Source: Gloeophyllum trabeum ATCC 11539
Taxonomy: Eukaryota > Basidiomycota > Agaricomycetes > Gloeophyllales > Gloeophyllaceae
Length of the DNA stretch: 64,000 nt
Reading direction: 5' to 3'
Assembly (NCBI RefSeq): GCF_000344685.1
Contig: NW_006920411.1
Span: 2,162,740-2,226,739 of the forward strand
In this document: positions 50,423 to 62,541 of the stretch, in pieces
Position numbering within the stretch: the stretch's first letter is position 1
Layout of the letters: the number at the start of each line of letters is the position of its first letter
Made by a program: the position numbers and the translations under genes
Notes under the pieces: model-generated
The model's input: the letters and a program-made list of their open reading frames with translations, nothing else
Database searches by the model: none
What the model was told of the DNA's origin: nothing

Positions 50423-51036
50423 CTATCATTGAGGGGGTTCTGCAAATTTTGCAGAACCCCCTCACCCCCTTATATCTCATTCCACACTCAACCAAAAAAT
50501 GTTGGGTAAGCTCAGGCAGGTATATATACACTAGAATAGAACCTCTGTTAAGTCAGAATGGGAATATCTGCTGTGGTTGAAGAGAGGGAGAGAAAATGGG
50601 TCCGGTAGGCCATGGGAAGAAAACAGTGTCCACTAGATCTCTCGTGATGCTCTCAACGGACTGCAGTGGAATGGCTTGGCGTATCATGAATACGCTGTCT
50701 ATAGTACAATACACCAGCCCGATAGAGTAAATAACGAGCGTGTCGAGATAGAGAGGCAACTTTGCACATCTCCCGGGCCCATATCGTGACAAAAGCGTGA
50801 CATCGCTCGCGGCGAGATCCCACTGTGACCGCATGTGACACCTTTTTGCAGAACCCCCTACATGAACCGGCATCTCTCTCCTACGTTCCACAGGCTGCAT
50901 AAAAATGCACAAAAATAATGAGGACGTTCATCACTAAGTTACACACAATATGCGGAAGATCCGGTAAGAATCCGCCAAGTGTGCGGAATGCTACAGGCCG
51001 AATTCGATACTTTTTGCAGAACCCCCTCAATGATAG
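50423..51036. mobile_element. TA-flanked MITE with 24-bp TIRs (Tc1/mariner-like)
   Basis: Inverted 24-bp ends (50423-50446 and 51013-51036, starting CTATCATTGAGGGGG) are each flanked by TA (50421-50422 and 51037-51038), as for Tc1/mariner-class elements. The core motif TTTTGCAGAACCCCCT recurs twice inside: directly after the left end, facing it and forming a hairpin (about 50447-50463), and near 50847-50861. No transposase coding capacity in the 614 bp. Confidence 0.82.
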
Positions 51037-51795
51037 TAAGAAACGGGGATGCGGAGGGCGGGCACGAAGAATACGTCGAGCCAAGCTGGGCAAACGACGC
51101 GTAACACGAAAAACGTTGCACGCGCTGAGCTCGAAAGGGAAAGGGCGGCGCTCGCGTGGCATCTCTCGTTTGCTCTCAGCTTGGCTCGACATAAGCCCAA
51201 GCCGTTCGGGAGGTAAGGCCTTACCTCTAGCCGTTCGTGCCTCACGTCGTGCTTGTAGAACAGGACCGCGTCCAGTGACATCTATATAGAGATACGTTGG
51301 GGCTTATGAGTTGTACCCAACACGCTTCCTCCATACAGACAACTGTACAAGATTATCCTACTATGCTTCTATTGTACATGTATACGCCGTGTTTGCAATA
51401 CGAATCAATGATGAACATCGCGAAATCCCCCCAAAAATGCAAAATACACTACAGTCAATCCCAGAAGACTCAGGCTGCATTGATAACGTCCAAGTGAAAA
51501 CAAGATTGTGATCGGATCATAGAGTGCGCGCTTTGCACGACAGAATACTGAAGCCAGCCAATACAGCCGTTTGCAGATCGATAGACCATCAATTCAGAAA
51601 ACCACGTATAGTCGGAGTGGGTCGGAGTGAGTGCCAGGGACGTCGGAAGAAGGTAGAGAAGTCCAGATGGTCTGATTTCTGTCTCTCGGGGACTTGAAGT
51701 TGCTTGTCCGACGTGGTCCGACTGTAAATGATTCTCAAAAAGTGGGCCCATCGATCTGCAAATGGCTGTAAAACCGAGCCCTCACCTTAGCCATC
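51037..51795. other. Gap right of the MITE, inverted repeats but no gene
   Basis: A 14-bp inverted pair (GTCGAGCCAAGCTG at 51075-51088, complement at 51177-51190) is followed by the palindrome AGGTAAGGCCTTACCT near 51210-51227 and by paired ATAAGCCC/GGGCTTAT segments (51191, 51300). Likely remnants of another small element. From 51310 on, nothing recognised. Confidence 0.45.
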
Positions 51796-54700
51796 TTAGC
51801 CATGAGACAATCCATGTGAATTGCCAGCGTGCTCGGTGCTTGCTCTGCCCGTATCCTGCCTTACCACGTTCACGAAGTTGGTCCACTCTGAATGACCAAA
51901 GCCCATGGAAGCGCCCCATATCATCTCTTCGCTAGGTTGTTGGCTGTAGTTCAGTCCAGCACCATACATGCCTTGCGAGTGCTGTTGAGAATAGCCGTGC
52001 GAGTATGGCATCTCATGCATAGAGTGCTGCCCGGTAGACATTCCTTGGTGCTGTTGCGAGATCAAAGACGAGTGCAGGTGAGGGGGCGGCATTGGCGGAG
52101 GGTGCGTGTATGGCGCTAAGGACGATAATTCGGATGATACACTGGTCTGGTACCCGGATATACCGCTCCCAGGCTGCTTAGGCTCGCCTTGATGGGAGGT
52201 TGCCATAAGACTAGGATCGAGCGCGGTGGTCAGAAGGGGTCGTCCGGGCACTATGGGAGGTGTATTCGACATATCCCTTCTCCTGCCACTGCTTCCAGAC
52301 GCCGGAGAATCCAGACCTCCACGGCCGTACGGATACGGATAGCTTGGTGAATCGTGGCAAGGGAATGCAAGGTTTCTCACGGCGCTCAAGACGTGGGTCA
52401 TTTGCCTGTCTCTATCCTCTTTACCCTTGTCCGTGGTGTGGTCACTCTCCCGTAGAGACAAGGGAGCGAGGGCGTCCAAGATATCCAAAGCTTTGTCGGC
52501 CAACGGTGCACCTCTGCATAACCGGAGTGTTTCCATAGCCTGTCGCACACTCGTCCGGAACATATGCGCGCCAGCTTGGTCAGGATTATTTATGAGCTGG
52601 AAAGAGAAGAACATGGCAGCGGAGAAGATATGAAACGGGCCCCAATTCATGTGTCCTGGGACGGCAAGAGAAGTGTTGTTCTGGAAATCTGGCCGAACCT
52701 GGCCGACGACCAAGACCAACCGTCGTGCATAGCCTACAGCAATCTCAAGAGACTGCTGATGAAATGAGGAGTTCTGCGACTTGGATGGGGCTGCACTTAG
52801 CGAGGGGGCACTAGCGTAGGGGCGATGAAGAGTGAAACGTATATGATAATAGCTGGTTTTGATGATGACGCTTTGGACACCCAGTCTGATGGTGCCCAAA
52901 TCCCTACTGGCCAGACTTCGGGCGACGCTGAACTCATCCAGATCCACTTCCTTGGGTAAATCCTCGGCCCAACGTTTCAAGGCTTGATCATGCGCCATCA
53001 CCGTCTCATATGGAACAGGCTTGAGTGAGACAGCGTCATTCATGATATCTCCCAGAATGTACGCCAATTTGAACAAGGCAATATTGGGCAAATATAACGA
53101 GGGGCTTTGAGTATTGGAAAGAAGCGAAGGATCATGCGAAGATGGTAGCTGTGTGTCGAAATGGTGGGAGGCAACAGAGATCGGACGGCCAAACATGAAC
53201 GCTTGCCATCTACTCCACAGAAGGTTCGCTCAGCAAGAATGGCGCAGGAATTTTGCATTGTAATAACTGACCTTTCAAGTAAAATGATATGCCAGAAAGC
53301 CCACCGTCTACGTTCTGCAACCTCTCTACTCATCTTCCATTTCCTAGGATCACGGTGTAGTCCCATGGCAGTCGCAAGACTCACCAATTCGCCTCTGACC
53401 GTCCATACTTCCTCACAGTCTGTTTTGCTTAGTGTGAGATAATGGCAGCGGATCAACAGGAGTTCCACCAGCTCGAGTGAGTAAGTCCTGTTCTCAGCCT
53501 GGTATCTTCCTAAAGCCTTGATCATAACGCTATAGTACTTGTCGCCTAGCTGTTCGTGCGTCTCAACTATATTCTCCAATAACGGGTGCCGCTCAGGAAG
53601 GTAGAAGACGGAGATTGCCATAATCACGCAGACAGTAGCCAATATCAGTCGATCAGGAGAGTGCCCGCTCTTGAAGCGCGACCAAGCAGCGAGGAATGTC
53701 GACTGGCATACATGTCTGTAAACCCAATTGCAATATTCGAAGTAGTAGCTGACGAGACCATCAATGACCCGCCATTGAGGCAAGTCATTGAGGAGATCTG
53801 CGTCATATTCATGGCCAGGAAGAGCACTGGACGGAGGTGCTTCTGCATTGTCCTCGCTGGACTGGCGCGAATCGCTGTCGCGGGAGTCTCTCTGTTTGAG
53901 TAATAAGCGGTCCAAATTCATGAGTCGAATGGGAAAGATGGAGTGACAAGTTAACTCGTATATCTCACCAAGACTAAGTTAGTCGCCACGCTGGTTGGGC
54001 CCGCGTAAAGCCCTCCCATGCCCTGTTGGCCAAGCATTCCGGGAACTGCGCGTTTTTGCAGATCATCATCGCTCGGTTCTTTCTTCGGATGGTTGCTGGA
54101 TAGAAAAGGCGCCGAAGAGTCGGAACTCGGTGTGGTCGAAGGATAATAACCAGCGGAATCAGTACCGACAGTCGCAGCAGGAGTGCGAAAGTAATCCGGA
54201 TGAATGATCGTCTCCAGAACAGCCAGAGACTGCCGGATGCGAGCGAACTCTTGATACGGGTCAACACCGGTCCTGCGACTGTGGTCGGAGATGAGAGATG
54301 GGAGCATTTGATAAGGCTCGTGTTGTCGAATATGGGTAGAAAACACCGACACCAACCTTGGGTCATCTCCTCGGACTCCTTGGGCAGCTGCGCTATCTGA
54401 CCCAGGATAGCACAGTGCGGCGGTACCTAATACCGGTCAATGATGAATCAGATCCGTGTGGAAAACCATGAAGGACTACCGACCTCTCAGAACACAGGAC
54501 GAGCAAGGACGGTTTCTAATTGCCGCGTAAGCCGTCCTACTCCGCGGACATAAGGCCAGCCAAGTTCACCCACCTATCGCACTTGAGTTTGCTACTTCTG
54601 CACGGTTCGCAATTGATGGCCTTCCGGGCACGTTTTGCTGGCGGCCGAGCACCATCTGGTGTCCCCTGATCGCCTGAGTTTGGGGGAGGCGATGGCCTCG

Positions 54701-54803
54701 TGCGCACGGTACCTGCTACTATTGGTGACCCAGTCGTCGATGCTCTCGAATGCTTCGTCCGCGAGGCCGTGTGCCCAGCCTCAGACGAGCCGCCAGGCTC
54801 CAT
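51796..54803 (-). CDS. Zn2Cys6 fungal-specific transcription factor
   Basis: A nuclear DNA-binding regulator. The N-terminus (MEPGGSSEAGHTASRTKHSR) is disordered. The binuclear zinc cluster begins RARKAINCEPCRSSKLKCDR and is completed across an intron by NRPCSSCVLR, then GTAALCYPG after another, giving the six cysteines. The linker contains DPYQEFARIRQSLAVLETII. The fungal-specific TF domain follows: VIDGLVSYYFEYCNWVYRHV, LILATVCVIMAISVFYLPER, LVELLLIRCHYLTLSKTDCE, VSLATAMGLHRDPRKWKMSR, VAERRRWAFWHIILLER and AFMFGRPISVASHHFDTQLP. The tail is Gln/Ser/His/Met-rich. An in-frame ATG at 54926 would add 41 residues. Target genes unknown; neighbours give no pathway hint. Confidence 0.92.
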
Positions 54804-55420
54804 GAAATTGGCTGGCTGTCCTGATAGTGCAAGTGAGAAGTCAGGCAACCCAGCTTGGCAGGCTGAAGTCTTCCTTTGCGCGAGACGGGCGCTTACCCTG
54901 AGGGTTGCTGGCAGCGCCTTCCACACGCATTACTAGAATGCACGATGACTGTGAACAGGGTGCAGGTGACTTAGCAACTAGCACGTCCGGACAGGGACTG
55001 ATAAATCCTCATGCACTACGCCGGTGTATACATCCGTACACCTCATACAATTCGTATACGCAGCCCTTGTCGGCAGCTGTAGCGCTGAAGCTGAAGCTTG
55101 AAGCCCCAATGTCAGTATAGCCTAGTACTGCAGTACTTAAGACTCGTATGTCCCATTCTACATGTATTCTAAGGTACATATACAGAGAGCCTGAAGCGTT
55201 GATCGATCCGAGGTACTCATCGTTCAACAGCGTTCAGTTCCGCGGTGATTCGCGGACCCCGTGCTTATAATTACACTTCGTGCGGAACGACTTCACATAC
55301 ACAGACGCCCACCCACCGTCAGAACCAAAGAATAGTGAAAGCAAACTGTTACGAGAAACACCCTAACTGTACACATGATCCAAGACGAAGGCGGCGAACT
55401 ACGACTGATCCCAAGTTTCC
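54804..55420. other. Intergenic gap of 617 bp
   Basis: Promoter and 5' UTR of the Zn2Cys6 gene and 3' flank of NUP120. No gene recognised. Confidence 0.5.
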
Positions 55421-58400
55421 TCATACCCGGGTGTTTTCACCAAACTTCTCAAGATGGCGAATACGATTCGCAATCTCCTCCTTGATCTTTGTTAGCTCAT
55501 TGAGAGCCTCGGGGGATAGATCACGTTGAGCCGCGCAAACGGTAAGAACTAGGTCGACCAAGTTGTAAGGGAGCCAAGAAGTCATCCCCGCCTCAGTCGG
55601 CTTTTGTGGCAATGCGGCATCGCTCTGATGGTAACCCGGTTAAACACCGGAAACGCCGCAAATACCCTGACGTACCTTTCGAACGAGTGACAGGGTATAT
55701 CGAAGCGTCAGCTCATATTTTTCATACCGCAAGCAGGTCCTAATCAGCCATTCATGGTGATTCTCCTAGCGGCGAGTAAGCAATATGGTTCCACAGTCAT
55801 GGGCATGCCATACCTCCAGTGTGCTTACAAGCCACGGCGGGGGCGCCGCCTCCATATCCATGATAGTCTCAAAGACCACCTTACTATATTTGAAATCGGT
55901 ATGTCGATTGTCATGCCTTGCCAGTGACTCGCGTACGTAGCGCCATCCTCGGTCAGCGGGTGTCCCAGGCCACGAGGATACACTGTCCGTGAGCAGCCAG
56001 TCGGATGTGTCCTCTTGGCTACATAAAGTAATGCTCACGTTTGTGGATTGACTCGATTCATTTAATGGTAGGCACTCACATCACAACATCCGGATCACGC
56101 GACAAACGTAAACATTGCCGTGTCAGTAATGCAAAGAGATCGGACATTTCGACTTTCAAGCTCCGGGCCGTGGACATGGCAGTGGTGAATTGATTGGCCT
56201 GTGCTAGCCTCATGACTATTAGAGAAGGCGACATTAAGTGGTCTGCAGCAAACGCCCGATGTTATAAGTTCCACATGAAGAAGTTAGCCTGACTCTCTTA
56301 CCAGTGACAGAGCCGTCCTCGGGGTTCAACTGCATTAATTCTAGCCGCGCTGAGAGGAGGGCATATTCATATCGTATATCTGACAGCTCCACAATCTCCG
56401 CATCGCTCTTGCCTACCGCCCACTTGTCTCGAGGAATGTCCCTAGTCAGCCTACGCCGTTTGCGCGGCTACCGCGGCGTCGTCAGTGAAGGTCAGGTCAA
56501 ACTTATTCTGGCTGCGTAGACTGACCTCATCGTCCGTGCTGGAAAGCACGGGCATAACAAACCACGCATTCTTTGTATCCAGCAGAGACAGCGCATTCAT
56601 GGCTGTCAGGTAAGCCTCCAGTTGCCGGGAAAGGTCATTCGTGTAGTGGGGATGCAAAGCCAATTTCCGCCCTCGCTGGTACATTATCATTGCAGCTGAG
56701 GTGTATTGAGCGTTACTCCCATGAAATACGGCTCATACTTACCGTTACGATAGTCACCGCGACGTATGTGCCACGTATGAAGAATTAAGGCATAACATGG
56801 CGTTGCCATAGGATCATCACTGCGTGCCTTGTAAGAAAGAGCTTCTTCGACTTCGTCAGCAAAGGCCGCGAAGTTGAGCGACATCAATTGCTCTACGGCT
56901 TGATCGTCGCACATTCGATACACCAAGCTGGTGGCACAATCTCGTTTTCTGTTGGTCAATCCTGAGACACGCAAAGGGACGGACGATGCTACTTGAGTAA
57001 CGTACAATTTCTCGTATGGAGTGCTTATTATCGCAATATAAGCATCTTCGTACTGGCTGAGATCGATGTAGCCCTTGATTATAGCATACCACAGTTCTTG
57101 GAGATCTGTGCCAAGCGGCGCAACAGAGATGGCGAGTTGCGAAAACTTGATCTCATATGAGGTCGCCCGTGCAGCCCTGAAAAGGTTCGAAACGTGAAGA
57201 TAAAAATGAAATTGAGACATGACGGCTCCTGGGGGTGCTACGACGACGATGTGGCCGTCCTCCTCCTCTGGGAGTCCTTCTGCAAGAAGCAAACATAAGT
57301 ACCCAGGGCGAGGAGATATTGGCTGGCACGTACCATATGACCCTGCCAAAGACTCGAAGAGCCTCGCTGCATCGTCATATCTACCGACGTCCAACCAGAG
57401 CCTGGCACGGACGTAAATAAGAGGAGAAGACCTGGGCAACCAGGCCACTAGTTCTGCAGCTACTTGCGTATAGCCCAGAAGCCGGAGTCGTTCACAGAGC
57501 TGTGCATCCCCAGCGCTCGTCGCCGTCATAGAGCTGGCTTCCAGTAGGCCAATGGTCGACAAGAACCGATGCGCGGACTTCGGTAGTTCGTAAGTATCAC
57601 CAGACTGAGCCAAAAGGACATCTACCAGCGAGTGCGATGAAACATCTGCGGCCTCTGACATATGCATGTTACGCATCCGAGTAATCATCTCGTCTGCTGC
57701 GCTGTCTACGATAGCCTTTTCGCCAGTAGGTTGTCGCACGATATGACGAAGCATGCCTAAACCTCTGAAGATAGCGAGCACTTCGTCTACCACTGAAGAT
57801 TCTCCTTCAGATAATTCGTCACACTTGAAGAGCAGCATAACGAGGAGGCAAAGGCACAACTCGTATCTGGCATTGACGGTATCTGCCACATAGGAGGCGG
57901 CAATCATTCTTTGCCAGGACGAACGACTCTGCTTGAGTCCAGGGTCGAGGGAGATTGCCAACTCCACTTCCTCCTCCTCTCGTTTGACACCGAGTTCACG
58001 TTGCGTCACGATGGCAAGTGAGCGGTGAAATAAGTCGCTTAGTTTGTCTTGGCCATGCAGTCGCCCTGTAATCCAGCTGTCCAGCCCTTCGTCGATGTCT
58101 TGCTTAAGATCATCTCGTAAGCTTTCGGAGCGGAGGATATCAATGTAGGCGAAACCTGCTTCCTGTTGGGTGATTTCTGTGAAACGATCTTCGAGGTGTC
58201 TCATGGTCACAGGCGAGACGGTCCGACGCAATTGCCAGGCTACGTCTAGTAGTCTGTATGCTGGCTCTAGAGACAGTGATGAAGGGAGGATTCGCTGACA
58301 CCTCAGAGTCAGATCTTCGCGAACCAAGGCTCCTGCCCGTTCCCTCTCCACTACAACGACGCCACCTAGACAGTCGAGGCCCAGGGTCAAGGGCCACCTA

Positions 58401-60091
58401 GCGCTCCGCTCTATCTCTCTACAACGCGCGATAAAGCCTTCCCAGTCCCTTCTCAGAGCAGTCCAGTACTTGTCGTACTGAAGCCCTCCAGTTTGCGCGT
58501 CCCGTGTTAAGTTCACAGTACACCCTACCACAGCCGCGATGTTCTCTCCTAGGGTGGCGTATGATGTCTGTAACTGAGGCGGAGGAGGTCCAGGCAGCGA
58601 GAGACATGCATTGGAATATTGTTTGAGTGCGGTCCTAAGGGTCAGGGCAGAAAACATTCCTGGTCTCACGACTGCTTCAAAACATTTGTCGGTAAGAGAT
58701 CCCCGAGAGAAGAGCAGCTCGTCCAGATATCCCGGAGTCAACTCGATGTCTTGTGCATACGACGCCGCCTTCCAATAGACATCGTCGGCCACAAGTGATG
58801 ACTCAGAGACGTCTAGCTCAATCCATTCCACATAGGATCGGCCTTGCCGGTCCCAAAGGGTGTATAATGTATTTCCATCGATCATGAAGTCCTGTAGGTG
58901 ACAATATACGCTTGTTTGCGAACAAACGATAGGCGGGAGAAGGGCGTGTAGTTGGTCATCTTGCGTCCTGCATACGTGGAAGAACCCTCCAGAGCTCGTG
59001 GATGAAGGGGTGGGAACGAAAGCCAAGACGTAAATGATGTCGGCCTCATCGTCGGCGGAGAAGACTTGGAGCAGACTTTGAGGTTCCGCATCGAGCAGCG
59101 CATGGTGTTTGCCAGGAGCGGGTGAAGACTCGAGTAAGGGAGTAGTAGACCTTACTTGAGGGACGGGGGGGAGTCTCCTTGCAGAAGTACAACCTCCCAT
59201 TGCGGTCCAGACTCGTAGCGTACGGTCCCTGGATAAGGTCCAGATATGGCCAATGTCCGTTGGTTGTGGATAACTTGTCATTGCCACGATCTGGGAAGCA
59301 GTCGAGGAGCTCGCGCTTAAAGCTGGTATAAACGAGGTCAACGAGGATAAGAATGTGCCGTGATGGAATATAGTCTCCATCCATTCATCTAAAGTATTCT
59401 TGCATAAGTGGATTATTATACGGGGACCTCACTTACCTCCTCCGGACTCTCCTGCCAGGTTACCAGCTTCCAGCCGTAGTAAATCTCCATTCGGGAGGCC
59501 GATAGCAACGGTATGAGTGCCTTGCACCCTCACAAGGCCTTCGATGTTACCGCTGACACTGTGTATGTTGTGCTCTCGGCACCAGTTTCCGCCGAATTGC
59601 TCGTGCCACAGGAATTCTTCGTCGTAGACTGGCACAACAATGCGATATAGAGAGCCAACGTTTGTCACGGCTAGAATGTGCAGCTCTTCTGCCTCCCAAG
59701 AGAAGATGCCAGGATAGGATAACAGAGGAGCGGGGAACACGAATCGTATTGGGGGGACGTCGGAGGTCAAGGCTATAAGTTCAATGGTCAGATGATCGTT
59801 CAAGACGCGTAAAAGGATCGTTTCCGTGGAGGAGAGCTGCAGCACAGTCGAATACACTGCATGTTCGACAGGCGCGTCCGGGTCATGCGATTGCAGGGGA
59901 AGAGGGACATTTCGACGCGACGTTTGAACAAGTCTAATGGTGGCCGTGGACGCCGGGAATAACGACGAAATATCGGCTGCCTCCAAGACAGCGGCGTCCA
60001 TGACGGAGTCGAGTACACTCCTAGTGTGGCTACGCGATTCACGCCGCCACTTTGTGCGACGCGACGCAAACCTAAGTTCAGCCGATACCAT
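55421..60091 (-). CDS. NUP120: Nucleoporin NUP120/NUP160 (Y-complex)
   Basis: A scaffold subunit of the nuclear pore Y-complex: N-terminal beta-propeller, C-terminal alpha-solenoid. Start MVSAELRFASRRT. Propeller segments include ADISSLFPASTATIRLVQTS, SSTETILLRVLNDHLTIELI, HTVAIGLPNGDLLRLEAG and IGHIWTLSRDRTLRVWTA. The solenoid follows, with CERLRLLGYTQVAAELVAWL and RARLWLDVGRYDDAARLFES. Joining the intron after HIRRGDYRNG gives AAMIMYQRGRKLALHPHYTN and DLSRQLEAYLTAMNALSLLD, the most conserved Nup120/Nup160 block. The remaining exons run through RDIPRDKWAVGKSDAEIVEL and SDIRYEYALLSARLELMQL to the end RIRHLEKFGENTRV. About 1350 aa, as expected. The last small exons (55612-55766) are less certain. 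Confidence 0.9.
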
Positions 60092-61813
60092 ATTTAGGCA
60101 TACAGAACATACGTACCATCAAAACACTGTACATATGTAGCAAATCTAAGAATCTTCAGCTTATTTACGGTAAATGTAACTATGTTCTCAATACTGGCAC
60201 TCCCCCAGGCCGCTGCATATGCACTCGGGTTGGAGGTGTATGCCAGGGCACTTGCTTCAGCTTCAAATTCCAACGTGGTGAACGACCTTCAGGTTTCGAA
60301 GATGCGCTCGCAGGCTGCCAGCGAGTGCCAACGGAATGTCCTTCATCTTTTTTGATGCCTCGTTAATGCCTCGTCTATACTTTATTGATCTTTAGTTACG
60401 GCTTCAGCTTGAGCTGATGGTGAGCGGCCCTGCTACGTTATCTTCCCTCGACGGGTACGTCCGAGCCAGACTACCACGTCACTTAAGTACTTGGTGCACC
60501 ATGTAGGCGACTGGGCCCTGTCTGCATCAGGGCGCCTCCCTCATTCACGGTAGCTCATCTACCTCCGATGTTGGTGGCTGCCTTGATTCTCCGCAGCGAA
60601 GCCTGGACATATGATCCGCTTTCATTTACGAACCGAAGTAGGGGAGCGTCTTTTCATAAGCGGGCCTCAGATCATGCTCGCAGCGCGCATTCATTCTCGC
60701 ATTGGTCCCTAGCATGAACCCCAACCTCAGGAGCTGCAGGCCCATCTCCATCTTCAGCTCTAAACGGGCGTATACGATTCCCGGATCGGAATGAGAGAAG
60801 AGGCTGTTAGGTAGGCGACTCAAATAGACTGGAACAGCTTCTACTCTGATTATGGGGTTGCAGCATGATGAAGCTCACTGACCACCGTTGTCGGTTTATG
60901 AACTCGGGGAACAGAATAAGGTAGAGGGTCTAGATCTCAATGGGCTAACGCTTCTCCTTGATGACACGCCTTCTATGCATGAATTGTTTGAGCACTTTCG
61001 CGGAGAGTAATGCAACGAGCATGTGGACTTGGCGTGAAGATGCTGAACTGCGTCAAGATCTGGCAGGCCCTGAACACTTTATTCGCATTCCCGAGCTTAA
61101 TGAATGAGATGGAGATTCCGACTTCAATAGCGAGGTCAGCATATCATTTCTTCTAGAACTTGTGTTGAGACCTCCTATAAATGCAGAATCGGTAAGGCGG
61201 AGATGCTCGCGGAAAGCAAGTCTTCGGGGATAGTTTATGTAAATGATCTACTTGTGTCGTGCTTCCGATAAATCGCTTAGATCTGTATTAGCTGCTGTGC
61301 TTGAGCGCACTCCCTCATCTCTATCGGTCCGGTTAATCTCGATGCATGCCCTGGCCCCCAGCCGGGTAATATACGAACGCCAAATCATCTGGTTGCTGCA
61401 AGACTCGTTGTCGGTACACGGACTCCTCCATAAGTCACCTGCGTGTGGAGCTTATACGCACCTTCCACTCGCTCTATCTTCCTCTGCCGCGCAGCCTTGA
61501 CGCTAATATTACCCTCACACCTAAATGCTTGTTCTCGGTGATCCGAATGTCTACCTCGTGCATGGCCTGGATACTGTCCACCGTCAGGTCGAAGCGATCG
61601 AGCACCCTGCACGTCGTCCTCGTTTCCGCGGAGCGTAAGAATATAAGGCAGCTCATCGGCATGGAGGAAGACCAGTCAGCTCTCTCCTCTCGGTTCGACC
61701 ACGACGGCAACAACAGCCTCTTTTTTTGCTCCCTCGTACGTGTCTAAAATACTGAAGGGATGTCACCTATTTTGCGTGAATTCTCTGACCTGCCGCGCAG
61801 AGTGAAGATCAAT
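60092..61813. other. 1.7-kb gap, no confident gene
   Basis: Both strands hold short protein-like stretches that do not join into a gene. One is a minus-strand stretch at 60626-60841 (VEAVPVYLSRLPNSLFSHSD and on to EHDLRPAYEKTLPYFGS, no ATG near its start). Another is a 48-codon plus-strand frame at 60961-61107 ending GPEHFIRIPELNE. A third is a minus-strand stretch at 61474-61713 with VILASRLRG. These may be relics of a decayed gene or unannotated small genes. Confidence 0.4.
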
Positions 61814-62399
61814 ATGGAAATGGAATCCTACCAAGCGATCCTCATACCCAGTGACGGGCGACCTCCTTCGCTAGTCCCCCTCGCAACTAGTCCTGTCGCC
61901 ATAACAGACCCGTTCTCCGTACAAGTGACGCAGACGAGTCGGATGCCTCACCCTGAGGTCTACATGGACTACATTGCCGAGTCCCTCGGATCGCGGGCGT
62001 GGCAATACCATGTGCGTATCTGCGGCTTCTGCGGTTGGCGGACTTACTAACTGTGCTTCAGCTCGTCGAAGCGCTTGATGGGATGAACAAGAAGTTCGAC
62101 ACGCCCTACATCATCTTCTACCCTGTGATATCCCGAGATGGGATGCCCTTCCCAGTTAACAAGTGTGTTCGGGAAATACAGGGAAGACTATTCCGAGAAG
62201 ACGCTGCATGGCGAGGTAACCTCGTCGTCGCTAAATACGCCGAGAGCTCCTTCACGAGCATGATGAATGCTTCTATGGCCGATTTCCCCCTAATCAAGAA
62301 CTACCTAATGCAGCACAAGTCGCCTTTGACTCCCGTAAGTCCTGCGGGTGTCGGAACCTCACGCGCATGCTGAACGACTGCTATCCCAAGTCTGTTTGA
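61814..62399 (+). CDS. Small protein of unknown function (about 165 aa)
   Basis: Not recognised as a named family. Start MEMESYQAILIPSDGRPPSL; ATGs at 61760 and 61820 are alternatives. Exon 1 ends EVYMDYIAESLGSRAWQYH, and after an intron with a TACTAAC branch site exon 2 continues LVEALDGMNKKFDTPYIIFY PVISRDGMPFPVNKCVREIQ and AAWRGNLVVAKYAESSFTSM MNASMADFPLIKNYL. The frame then meets a perfect GTAAGT donor; splicing to CCCAAG near 62390 gives the end SPLTPSV, whereas reading through ends at 62371. Its regular soluble composition suggests a real globular protein. I believe similar short proteins occur in other basidiomycetes, but this was not checked. Convergent with the MAPR gene (142 bp). 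Confidence 0.7.
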
Positions 62400-62541
62400 A
62401 ACTTGTGCGTCGCTATCAATCGGCCTGGACTTTTCTATCGGGACTGCTTCATAGCATAATTTATCATCTGCGCAATGTTTGTACAGTATATACGACGTAA
62501 TAACAGGGACCATCGTCATGTAACAATGAATTTCTGCCGGT

